The notes under the pieces were generated by a model. The model was not told the origin of the DNA, searched no databases, and saw only the letters and a program-made list of their open reading frames with translations. Made by a program: the position numbers and the translations under genes. From an uncultured Bacteroides sp. (GTDB lineage: Bacteria > Bacteroidota > Bacteroidia > Bacteroidales > Bacteroidaceae), in assembly GCA_900546355.1 (NCBI GenBank), contig URCM01000005.1:1-61106 (forward strand): 61,106 nt of DNA, in the 5' to 3' direction. Below, in pieces: positions 1 to 7,537 of this stretch (position 1 is its first letter; the number at the start of each line of letters is the position of its first letter).

Positions 1-609
1 CAGACAGTAATCAAAGTCATCCAAGCCGGAAATCTGTCCGCTACGTATCTCTCCACTCTTTCGGTTGATGGCCACAATGGCTTTGGGTTGACGGCCACCT
101 GCAGAAGTACCTACAGTAAGCAACGATTGCATGGTAATGGATTCTTCGGGTAGAATTCGTGCATTTTCTTTTTCTGTGAATATGCGCTCTGCCAGATTAG
201 CCAAAGACTTGATATCTATTTTCCCTGCCTTGCGTTCTCGCGAAACTTCAGGTAGAAACTCGAGAGCTCCCATGCCACGTTTCCCAATGAACGAGAGCTT
301 GTCAAGGGGAGTAATGTCTGCATTGGACAGATGGTTCTGTTGACGCCACAAATCAAACAACTGATTACCCCAGGCATCAGGCAATGAATCGGCTACAAAA
401 GCAGGTAATTTCTGATAAATTTTAGCATCTTCTCCCCAGATAGGCATAAGACCTCTTGCCCCATCTATCGGTGCTGCCAATGGAGATATATTCAGACCTT
501 TCTTCAGAAAGACGGGGTTATACGTGAAGTAGGACAATCTGCGTTTGGTATCCCAAGCCAACCGGCCTATTTCTTCACCCCAAAGCATTACTCTTAAAGA
601 TTGTACCAT
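1..609 (-). CDS. hipA: HipA-family serine/threonine kinase toxin (partial, N-terminal 203 residues)
   Basis: HipA proteins are Ser/Thr kinases that act as toxins in type II toxin-antitoxin pairs and are neutralised by HipB. The frame opens at an ATG at 609 (MVQSLRVMLWGEEIGRLAWD) and runs without a stop to the window edge, so only the N-terminal subdomain and the start of the kinase core are visible. Family features are the N-terminal couple (LSYFTYNPVFLKKGLNISPL), the FIGKRGMGALEF segment, and the GTSAGGRQPKA loop, which matches the nucleotide-binding region of HipA. It lies 8 bases downstream of the hipB stop, so the two form one operon, antitoxin first. The C-terminal catalytic Asp and Mg-binding residues lie outside the window, so activity cannot be judged. 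Confidence 0.9.
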   Translation of the reverse strand, partial: MVQSLRVMLWGEEIGRLAWDTKRRLSYFTYNPVFLKKGLNISPLAAPIDGARGLMPIWGEDAKIYQKLPAFVADSLPDAWGNQLFDLWRQQNHLSNADITPLDKLSFIGKRGMGALEFLPEVSRERKAGKIDIKSLANLAERIFTEKENARILPEESITMQSLLTVGTSAGGRQPKAIVAINRKSGEIRSGQISGLDDFDYCL

Positions 610-617
610 AGTTCGTA

Positions 618-935
618 TCATTTGGAGTGTCTTACGCGCTGTGTCTTTTTATCGTCTTTACGCATCAGGTAAGGAGATTCTGGTAGCTCTGGAAGAATAT
701 GGTCTATCATGTTGATCTGCCCAACGACTTTCAGCAACACGATAAATGTGGACAATGAAATATTGCCTGCAGTGCCGTTCTCAAATTTGTGGATGGTGGT
801 AAGTCCAATTCCCGATTGCTCGGAAACATCTTTCTGAGTAAGATTACAGCGTATTCTGTATTCCTTAAACCGGGCACCTAATAGCCTTACAATCTCGGGA
901 GTAGAGTATTCATAAAAGTCTGCCATATTTTCCAT
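618..935 (-). CDS. hipB: HipB-like XRE-family antitoxin and autorepressor
   Basis: A 105-residue protein with a Cro/C1-type helix-turn-helix at about residues 18-72 (RIRCNLTQKDVSEQSGIGLT, then TTIHKFENGTAGNISLSTF). The C-terminal tail is short and basic. In HipBA modules the antitoxin binds HipA and represses the shared promoter. Immediate adjacency to hipA and two palindromes just upstream support autoregulation. An alternative in-frame ATG lies three codons downstream (926); the first is used here because both fit equally well. Confidence 0.9.
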   Translation of the reverse strand: MENMADFYEYSTPEIVRLLGARFKEYRIRCNLTQKDVSEQSGIGLTTIHKFENGTAGNISLSTFIVLLKVVGQINMIDHILPELPESPYLMRKDDKKTQRVRHSK

Positions 936-942
936 ATTTATA

Positions 943-958
943 TATCATTATAATGATA
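943..958. promoter_or_regulatory. HipB operator O1 (perfect palindrome)
   Basis: TATCATTATAATGATA is a perfect 16-bp palindrome that begins 7 bases upstream of the hipB ATG. Its core CATTATAATG recurs in the second palindrome. Position and symmetry fit a HipB dimer site that blocks transcription or translation start; HipB binding is inferred. Confidence 0.65.
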
Positions 959-984
959 ATTAAATACACTTTTATATATTAATC

Positions 985-998
985 TTCATTATAATGAA
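985..998. promoter_or_regulatory. HipB operator O2 (perfect palindrome)
   Basis: TTCATTATAATGAA is a perfect 14-bp palindrome with the same CATTATAATG core as O1. The two centres are 41 bp apart, close to four helical turns, so dimers would sit on the same face of the DNA. A TTTG at 1004-1007 (minus strand) could be part of the promoter. Confidence 0.6.
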
Positions 999-1162
999 TA
1001 TTACAAATACAAAACTACAAAATTAATCTGATTAGAACGAACTTCTCTGAGAAAACTTTAATAATTAAATGAAAAGAAAGATTAGTGAATTCACGTTAGG
1101 GTAAGTAAATTTCAGTGTGTGGCTTGGGTAAAAGATGGTAGGGTCTGCCTGCCCGAAAAAAT

Positions 1163-1411
1163 GGAACACAGAGACACGAAGGCACAGAGTTTATTTTTAA
1201 TGAATGTCCGCATCTTGCCGGTTAACCTGTAAGGGCAGGGTCTGCCTGCCCGAATGCATTCACGTGGATGCATACGGGCGGGCGAACCCCGCCCCTACAT
1301 GGACTGTTGCGAATATTCATTTCAAGCAAAAGCGCAGCGAGAGTGTTGTTTGGCTTTGTGTCCTTTTGCCTTCTCTACTATAACCTCTGCGTCTTTGCGT
1401 CTCTGCGTTCG
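1163..1411. repeat. Family A inverted repeat (ACAGAG-rich arms)
   Basis: The left arm at 1163-1189 begins GGAACACAGAGACACGAAGG; the right arm at 1384-1411 reads as its approximate reverse complement (CTCTGCGTCTTTGCGTCTCT). The arms flank about 195 bp that include a nested family B element. Similar arm pairs occur at 4158-4236, 13408-13537, 17864-18184, 18948-19030, 23185-23274 and 27826-27897. Confidence 0.6.
1229..1298. repeat. Family B GC-rich inverted repeat
   Basis: The arms GTAAGGGCAGGG..CCCGAATGCAT (1229-1259) and ATGCATACGGGC..CCCCTAC (1268-1298) are inverted copies of each other, about 25 of 31 matching, around an 8-bp spacer. A half-unit of the same family lies at 1137-1155. Related units occur at 17817-17845, 18226-18330 and 44619-44687. 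Confidence 0.6.
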
Positions 1412-1417
1412 ATTTCT

Positions 1418-3676
1418 TTATAAAATTCGTATGTTGAATACGAAGGTGGCGGTGTGCTGTGTGCCGTTCAGGGTGTAGACCAGTGCTTCCCGGATGGTGT
1501 AGGTGTCGCCTGCGGTGCAATGGTCGGGGAATTGCCCGATGGTGAAGGTAAACGTGTCCTTGTTGAATTCCGAGTAGACGTAGCTGTCGTCTCCCCAGCC
1601 GATGGCGTTCCCTGCCTTATCGTACCAGAACCCTAAGCCGTTGGCGGTGCAGTTGTATTCCAGCGAGCCGTCTGCCTGCACGGCGGCAAAGGCGATTTGT
1701 CCCTCTACGGGTGTGGCGTTGGCATCCAGTATCTTCGAGGCAATCAGGCTGGGCTGCATCACGAATGCCTGTGCCAGTTCTTCCATGTCCCCTTCGTTGA
1801 TGACGCTGACGGTTGTTCCCGTGTAGTCACCGTTGGTAGTGGCGGGGAAGCTTAGGTCGTAAGTAAAGGTTACATCCGTTGGCTGGGCGTCCGGATCTAT
1901 TACAACCGAACCCAATAAGTCTGTGCCGTTGAATTTCACTTTATAAGGCCATTGCTCGTCGGTCAGGTCCTTTTCGTCCCACGGATGGGCTTTGTAAGTC
2001 TTCGGGGCCGCTTGCACGATGAAGTACAGTTGTTCCGTTCCGGCAGGAACCGTGAAGCTGGCGTTGCCCGCTTCGGCTGCATACCGTTCGCTGTATACCC
2101 GTGTGCCGCCGCTGGTCAGGGCTACAAATCCATAGCTCCAGCCCGCGTCCGATGCTGCGCCTATATTATTATAGGTGTCCACCGTACCCGCCACTGCTTC
2201 CGTGTCCATGTATTCGCCCGGGTCGTCTGCTGCCAAGGGGCTTCCAGGCATCAGTCCTTCAAAGTCGGCCGATACGGTCGTTTGTCCTTCAGGTACGTTC
2301 AGGGCGATGACATTGAATCCGGTCGTTTCGGGGCAGTCGGCGTATGCCACCTGGTAGTATCCGTCCGCCGTCGGGTAGAGCGTCGTGCTGTAACGTCCCA
2401 AGTAGCCGTCCGAATATTCGCGGATGCCGTTGATGTCGAAGGTGGCCATGCGTGCGGCGTAGTCATACAGTTCCTCTTTCATCGTTTCCCAACTGTTGTT
2501 GGCATACAGGCGCATGTAAGCCGCGATGGCGTCTTCCGGCGCGTGCGAGTTCTTCCATACGTTTGCCACCGCGTCGTCCCCGTGCTTGTCCGTCCAGTAG
2601 GTTTGCAGCCAGTAGCTGGCGTAGCGCATCCATTCGTGTTCGAAGTGGCGGTGGTTGTTTGCCAGCCATACGTCGAAGTTGTAGGTGGTGAACATCTCCT
2701 CGGGATAGTCTTGGAACGATTGCCACTGCGCGCATTGTTCCCAGAAACCGTTGCCTCCGTTGCTGCCTTCATAGCCGTAGCGGAATCCGGTCTGGAAGTC
2801 ATTCGCTTCGCCTTGGTACACCTTGTCGCAATACACCTGGTATTGGAAGCTGTGGCCTATTTCGTGGGCGATGGTCGAGCCTACGGGCTGGCAAGTGCTG
2901 GGGTTCACCCACAGTGCGCCGATTACGTCATCGTAACCCGATCCGGTAGCCAGCCATTCTTCCTGGTAAAGCAGGTAGATTTCCATCTTGTACTGGTCCA
3001 GGCTCGATTTGCCTTGTCCCGTCTCGGCGAAGCCTAACTTCTCGATGTTGGTCTGGTAGAACTGTTCGGCTTTCTCCAGCAGGTCATCGATGTCCACCCG
3101 CATGTTCGCCGGAACGGTTTCAGCATTGGGGTCGTCGCCAAAGCCCGCTTCCCAGAACACGAAGAAGTGTTCGCTCTGCTTCGAGCGGAACCACGACCAT
3201 TGTGCGTCGCTGCGCAGCATGTCCATCGAGGCGAACTCGGCAGGCTTATAGTACTTTTCGAAGTCTTCTATCTCCGATTCGTCCATGATTTGTAAGTCCG
3301 AGCCACTTTGGGTTACGGTGATTTCCTTTTGTGCCGTATGGCAAGTGATGGTAATCGTAGCGGTACGTGTGGCTCCGGTAGTGTTCTCTTCCATAGAGAA
3401 ACTCAATGTGTTAACGCCTCCGGTATCTCCATCATTTTCCAGCGTGAGCCACCCGTCTTCATTGCCTGCCGTGACAGTAGCTTTCCAGATGGCACGGGCA
3501 GTCAGTTCTATTTCATAAGAAGTGGTTTCTGCGTCTACCGATATGTTCATGTCTTCTTCGGCTATGGCGAGCAGATAGTCTGCCGAATATTCTTCTTCAT
3601 CGTCTTTACAACTGGTGAAGTAGAAAGCGAAGATAGCAGTGAAGCATAACAGTAGCCAATTTAGCTTTGTTGTCAT
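1418..3676 (-). CDS. Surface lipoprotein with BACON, DUF6055-like HEXXH peptidase and DUF4859 domains
   Basis: A 752-residue lipoprotein: signal peptide and lipobox with Cys23 (FTSC), acidic residues after the Cys as in surface-exported lipoproteins, then a BACON domain (about 35-127). The central part resembles DUF6055 and carries the zinc-peptidase motif HEIGH at 271-275 (AHEIGHSFQYQ). The C-terminal 160 residues look like DUF4859 (GFWYDKAGNAIGWGDDSYVY). It is the last gene of the PUL, 20 bp after the BACON lipoprotein. BACON domains are thought to bind glycans or mucins; the HEXXH suggests proteolysis, but no third zinc ligand was assigned. A non-catalytic binding role remains possible. 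Confidence 0.8.
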   Translation of the reverse strand: MTTKLNWLLLCFTAIFAFYFTSCKDDEEEYSADYLLAIAEEDMNISVDAETTSYEIELTARAIWKATVTAGNEDGWLTLENDGDTGGVNTLSFSMEENTTGATRTATITITCHTAQKEITVTQSGSDLQIMDESEIEDFEKYYKPAEFASMDMLRSDAQWSWFRSKQSEHFFVFWEAGFGDDPNAETVPANMRVDIDDLLEKAEQFYQTNIEKLGFAETGQGKSSLDQYKMEIYLLYQEEWLATGSGYDDVIGALWVNPSTCQPVGSTIAHEIGHSFQYQVYCDKVYQGEANDFQTGFRYGYEGSNGGNGFWEQCAQWQSFQDYPEEMFTTYNFDVWLANNHRHFEHEWMRYASYWLQTYWTDKHGDDAVANVWKNSHAPEDAIAAYMRLYANNSWETMKEELYDYAARMATFDINGIREYSDGYLGRYSTTLYPTADGYYQVAYADCPETTGFNVIALNVPEGQTTVSADFEGLMPGSPLAADDPGEYMDTEAVAGTVDTYNNIGAASDAGWSYGFVALTSGGTRVYSERYAAEAGNASFTVPAGTEQLYFIVQAAPKTYKAHPWDEKDLTDEQWPYKVKFNGTDLLGSVVIDPDAQPTDVTFTYDLSFPATTNGDYTGTTVSVINEGDMEELAQAFVMQPSLIASKILDANATPVEGQIAFAAVQADGSLEYNCTANGLGFWYDKAGNAIGWGDDSYVYSEFNKDTFTFTIGQFPDHCTAGDTYTIREALVYTLNGTQHTATFVFNIRIL

Positions 3677-3696
3677 AATCCATTTTTGTTAGATGG

Positions 3697-4080
3697 TTAA
3701 TTACTTTGTGTCACGGTAATCACTTTTTGTGCCGTGTGGCAAGTGATGGTGATGGTGGCAGTACGGGTAGCTCCCGTTGTGTTTTCCGCTACGTCGAAAG
3801 CCAAGGTGTTATATCCTCCCGTGTCGCTTCCGGTAGTCAGGGTAATCCATTCTTCACCACTGTCTGTTGTAACAGTAGCTTTCCAAATGGCGCGGGCTAC
3901 TATTTCTACTTCGTATGAACTGGCTTCAGTAGGGGCTGAAATGTTCAGGTTCTCTTCGGCGATGTTGAGAAGGTAATCTGCAGAGTATTCTTCCTCGTCA
4001 TCGTTACAACTGGTGACGCTTACGGCAAAGAATGCCATAAACAGTATCAATAGCCAATTAGATAATTTTGTCATAGTCAT
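3697..4080 (-). CDS. Single-BACON-domain lipoprotein, partial paralogue of the next gene
   Basis: A 127-residue lipoprotein with signal peptide and lipobox Cys25 (VTSC), followed by one BACON domain and then a stop. Its sequence matches the first about 124 residues of the downstream 752-residue lipoprotein very closely (shared DDEEEYSADYLL, RAIWKATVT, TTGATRTATITITCHTAQK), so one arose by tandem partial duplication of the other. A small surface glycan-binding or scaffolding role is inferred. The gap of 186 bp upstream contains a family A hairpin; downstream spacing is 20 bp. Confidence 0.8.
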   Translation of the reverse strand: MTMTKLSNWLLILFMAFFAVSVTSCNDDEEEYSADYLLNIAEENLNISAPTEASSYEVEIVARAIWKATVTTDSGEEWITLTTGSDTGGYNTLAFDVAENTTGATRTATITITCHTAQKVITVTQSN

Positions 4081-4157
4081 TATATTTTTAAGATTTGTGT
4101 GTAGGAGCGATATACCCCGACATTATTCTCACCGAAGGTCTGTCATAATTGAGAAAC

Positions 4158-4236
4158 TGAACACAGAGGCAAAAAGATGCAACGAAACTATTTTTATGTA
4201 TCAATGAAAAAGCTTTATGCCTTTGTGCTCAGTTCC
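4158..4236. repeat. Family A inverted repeat (short form)
   Basis: The left arm GAACACAGAGGCAAAAAGAT at 4158 and right arm CTTTATGCCTTTGTGCTCAG at 4212-4231 are imperfect inverted copies. The hairpin lies between the DUF4859 lipoprotein and the BACON lipoprotein and might attenuate transcription within the PUL. Confidence 0.5.
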
Positions 4237-4266
4237 ATTTAGATTTACCCTCGGAGGGCTTCTTGC

Positions 4267-5796
4267 TTATTCAGCCGCTTCCGGGTCTACCTGGAAGTTG
4301 ATGTTCACCGTAACCTTGCCTCCGTTACACGTAATGATGTACGTGGTAGTCAGCGTAGTTCCGGCTGTAGGCGAAACATTTTCCGGATGGTTGCCGCCAT
4401 ACAGGTAGAGTTCCGTTTCGCTGGTGCCTAAGCTAACCCAGCAGAGACCGTCGGCATATGCGGCAGATGAACCGTCAGCAGCCAACCAGTATCCCGGTAC
4501 ATCGGCAGTGTATTCGGGTTCTTCAGCAGTTTCCGTCTGGCAATAAATCTTCAGGTCGCCCGATACACGTGCACTGTGTATCTGGTAAGTTGTCATCTTG
4601 AATGCCTGGCGGAGCGTTTCGCGTACATCTACTTGTACAGGAGCGAAGTCGTTCGTGTAGTTCTTTTGCAAGTTTACATCGATGGTCAGTTCTTCGGGTT
4701 CACCTTCGGGAGCGGTTTCCGGGTCTTGGTAAGCCACGATGTTTACGGTGATTTCCATCATCGCAATCTTGTTGTTTGCCAAGAAACCGTATTGTATGGT
4801 GTACGAGTCGCCCACGGCGCAGTTGCCCGGATATTGTCCGATGCCGATTTCGTTCACAGCCTGTCCTTCGTCGCCATACGAAGTGTAGACGCGTGAATTT
4901 TCGCTGTAAGCGTTAGCCGTTCCGTCAGCATCATACCAGAATCCGTTGACACCGGCGTTGCTTTCTTGGGCGTAGCTACCATCTGCCTGTACGCCCAAGT
5001 AGCCTTCTATCTCGTCCATTGAAGAAATTCCTAAATCAGCCATTACTTGGTCTGCGTCAAACTGTACAGTCGTTGTGCTGTAGTCGCTTGCCGGACTGAC
5101 ATTCAAGGTCAGTTGCTGGGTGGAAACAACCGGGGCTGTTACGTCACCCCGTTCGGTCAAGATGTACGTAATGGCTACCGCTACACGCTTGTCTTCGTAA
5201 GAGAGGCATTCGTATACCGTCCATTCTTGCGGGGTGGTGAATGTGTTGGGATTCTGACCAATATTGAAGTAATTGTTTTCATCTTCGTCATCTGGGAATC
5301 CTTGCCATTCACAATAGAAAGAAAGCGTACCTAATGCGCTCAAATCATTCCATGTCCCGGCATCGCCATTGTTGTCAAACCAGTGTCCCCACACACCGTT
5401 GGTGGTGCTTCGGTTCAGTGTATAGTCTTGGTGGGTGCTGGCTTGGATGGCGAATCCATTGATGGTAGGCGCGCCGGTGTCTTGGTTGATACCTGCCAAC
5501 ACTTCTTCTTCGGTCAGTCCGAAGCATTCGGCAATGGCTGCGATATCAATATCAAGGCGTTGCGTAGTATAGGTAGTGGCAAAATAATCTGTTACGGTGT
5601 ATTCCAGTATCAAGTCGGCATTGATTTGCTGGCGCAGTGCCTCGGCAATGGAGTCTTGCCGGCGGATTTCTTCCATTTCGTCATCGGTCAAGATGTGCAA
5701 GCCCGTAATTTCGTCCATATCGTAGTCGCCACAAGCAGTGACTCCTGTAAGGAACAGGAAGGCGGGCAATAGAAATATGTAATATAGTTTTTTCAT
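4267..5796 (-). CDS. DUF4859-repeat lipoprotein, probable surface glycan-binding protein
   Basis: A 509-residue lipoprotein with signal peptide and lipobox Cys22 (GVTAC). After an N-terminal acidic linker it contains three related DUF4859-like modules. Each has the pattern GxWxDxxG...Y/F...IGQxP (for example GVWGHWFDNNGDAG, GVNGFWYDADGTAN, VPGYWLAADGSSAA). It lies 28 bp after susD, the usual position of the SGBP-B protein of a SusCD operon, which captures glycan at the cell surface. The same module ends the 752-residue lipoprotein of this PUL. The ligand is unknown. Confidence 0.75.
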   Translation of the reverse strand: MKKLYYIFLLPAFLFLTGVTACGDYDMDEITGLHILTDDEMEEIRRQDSIAEALRQQINADLILEYTVTDYFATTYTTQRLDIDIAAIAECFGLTEEEVLAGINQDTGAPTINGFAIQASTHQDYTLNRSTTNGVWGHWFDNNGDAGTWNDLSALGTLSFYCEWQGFPDDEDENNYFNIGQNPNTFTTPQEWTVYECLSYEDKRVAVAITYILTERGDVTAPVVSTQQLTLNVSPASDYSTTTVQFDADQVMADLGISSMDEIEGYLGVQADGSYAQESNAGVNGFWYDADGTANAYSENSRVYTSYGDEGQAVNEIGIGQYPGNCAVGDSYTIQYGFLANNKIAMMEITVNIVAYQDPETAPEGEPEELTIDVNLQKNYTNDFAPVQVDVRETLRQAFKMTTYQIHSARVSGDLKIYCQTETAEEPEYTADVPGYWLAADGSSAAYADGLCWVSLGTSETELYLYGGNHPENVSPTAGTTLTTTYIITCNGGKVTVNINFQVDPEAAE

Positions 5797-5824
5797 AAGG
5801 ATAAATGATTAAAAAGGTTGATGG

Positions 5825-7534
5825 TTATTTTGCTCCCGTATAACCCGGATTCTGTTCAATGGTGGTATTGGTACGCATCACGCTTTCAGGAATCGGGAAG
5901 ATGTTCCAGTGGTCGGTGGTGACGGCATCCTTACAGAAGTAAGATTTGCCGTTGAACACGTTGCGTCCGTCTGCCATCTTGAAGCGGATCATGTCCTGAC
6001 GGCGGTGCTCTTCGCAAGCGAACTCCCAGCCTAAGTCATCAAACAAGCCGCCCAACTCGATGTCATCGCCACCTTCGTAAGTGCTGATGTAGTTGCTCCA
6101 GTCGTTGTAAGCTATCGGCTCATACTCGCTGTGTCCGTAGGCATATACGCTTCCGCCTTTCAGGTCGGCTACGGTGCGGGTGGCTTCCGCCAACGATTCA
6201 AACGAACGTTTGCGGACTTCTGTTACCAAGTCGGCTGCGGTCTGTTCGTCGCGTCCCAAGCGCAGCAAGCATTCCGCCTTGATGAACATGGCATCCGCCA
6301 GGCGGAAGATGACCAAGTCGTCCGAGGTAGTTCCCCAGTTACCTCCTCCTACTATCTCGTACTTGTGCAGGCGATAACCTTCTTGCTGGTAGGCACCGTC
6401 GATGGAGTGTACGTTCTTGTTATAGTTCAGGTAACCTGTGCCCGACCAGTCATCGGCATCAAACGGGATAGGGTCGCCTGCATTGGGGGTATACGTACCA
6501 TCAGCGTTTTCTACAGCATAGTGTTGTAAGTCCATTGCCCAGGTATCAGCCAAACGTTTGTCGTTGGCGGAATAGGTATCGATAAACTGCGGGATGGCGC
6601 ATGAGCCGTTGGTGGCGGTAGCGGTGCTGGCGTATGCCTCCATGCCGGCTTGCGGCATGACGTAAGTCATCAGGTTGAAGTTGATGGCATGGGTACGGTC
6701 GCCCGGCACGCAGAAAATGATTTCGGGATTACCTTCCAGATTTTCGCGGAAATTGTCTTTGTAGTTGGGCGCCAACTCAAAGCCTCCTTCGGTCAGGACG
6801 GTTTCTACTTCTGCCAAGGCGTCTTCATAGCCTTGGTTGTCGTTGGTACCCAAGTAAACGTTCTTGTTCAAGTACAGTTTGGCAAGTGCCATGCATACGG
6901 CGTACTTGTTGCCCCATCCGTGGATGTAGTCGGTGGTGATGACATCTTTGATGTCGTTCAGTTCGCTGACGCAGAAATTATAGATTTCCTCTCCCGATAC
7001 CTGTTCGGGCACATAGCCTTCGGGGTTGTTCATTGTGGTCTGCAGCGGAATGTTGCGGAAAAGGTCTAACAGGTGGTAGTAAGTTAGGGCACGGAAGAAA
7101 CGCATCTGTGCACGGTCTTCTACATTGTCTTCGGGTAGGTTATCGAGAACCAAGTTACAATAGTTGATACAATTGTACGCATAACCCCAATTGTTTTCCG
7201 ACAAGCCGAAGTTGTAATCCCAGTTGTGCTTGTGTCCGTTGACGTAAACGTCCCCCCAGCCGATACCAATGCGCAGGGGAACCATGTATTGGTCGGTGCA
7301 GATTTCTAATTGGTGAAACAGCCCGAACCAACTGGTATGCAAGTAGCGGTATTGGGCGATGGCTTGGCCTTCCAACAGTTGGATGTCATCCGGGTTGGTC
7401 AAGTCGATGTTGGTATCATTCAAGTCGCTGTAAAGGGTTTCGTCCAAGTCGGTACAAGAGGTGGCTACACTCATGCCGCAGCCGACGAACATTCCTAACA
7501 ATATGTTTTTAATTAGCTTTTTCATGGTGTTCAT
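5825..7534 (-). CDS. SusD/RagB-family outer-membrane lipoprotein of the GH127 PUL
   Basis: A 569-residue SusD homologue: signal peptide, lipobox Cys27 (ATSC), then the helical TPR-like core (AIAQYRYLH, AQMRFFRALTYYHLLDLFRN) and the C-terminal RagB region ending with NTTIEQNPGYTGAK. SusD lipoproteins cap the SusC channel and bind glycan on the surface. The gene starts 3 bp after the susC stop, so the two are tightly coupled. An in-frame ATG three codons downstream (7525) is an equally good start. Confidence 0.92.
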   Translation of the reverse strand: MNTMKKLIKNILLGMFVGCGMSVATSCTDLDETLYSDLNDTNIDLTNPDDIQLLEGQAIAQYRYLHTSWFGLFHQLEICTDQYMVPLRIGIGWGDVYVNGHKHNWDYNFGLSENNWGYAYNCINYCNLVLDNLPEDNVEDRAQMRFFRALTYYHLLDLFRNIPLQTTMNNPEGYVPEQVSGEEIYNFCVSELNDIKDVITTDYIHGWGNKYAVCMALAKLYLNKNVYLGTNDNQGYEDALAEVETVLTEGGFELAPNYKDNFRENLEGNPEIIFCVPGDRTHAINFNLMTYVMPQAGMEAYASTATATNGSCAIPQFIDTYSANDKRLADTWAMDLQHYAVENADGTYTPNAGDPIPFDADDWSGTGYLNYNKNVHSIDGAYQQEGYRLHKYEIVGGGNWGTTSDDLVIFRLADAMFIKAECLLRLGRDEQTAADLVTEVRKRSFESLAEATRTVADLKGGSVYAYGHSEYEPIAYNDWSNYISTYEGGDDIELGGLFDDLGWEFACEEHRRQDMIRFKMADGRNVFNGKSYFCKDAVTTDHWNIFPIPESVMRTNTTIEQNPGYTGAK

Positions 7535-7537
7535 TCG

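Larger units (their letters stand above)
1019..1417. other. Intergenic region with repeat elements
   Basis: No coding gene was recognised in these 400 bases. They hold a family A repeat pair (arms 1163-1189 and 1384-1411), a family B half-unit (1137-1155) and a complete family B inverted pair (1229-1298). The right family A arm abuts the 3' end of the next gene, so the region may also serve as a transcript end. Confidence 0.6.

Noticed and set aside
1952..3037. Long plus-strand open frame (361 codons) opposite the HEXXH lipoprotein
   Set aside because: It is antisense to a gene with clear domains and has no recognisable protein features; it arises from codon bias of the real gene.
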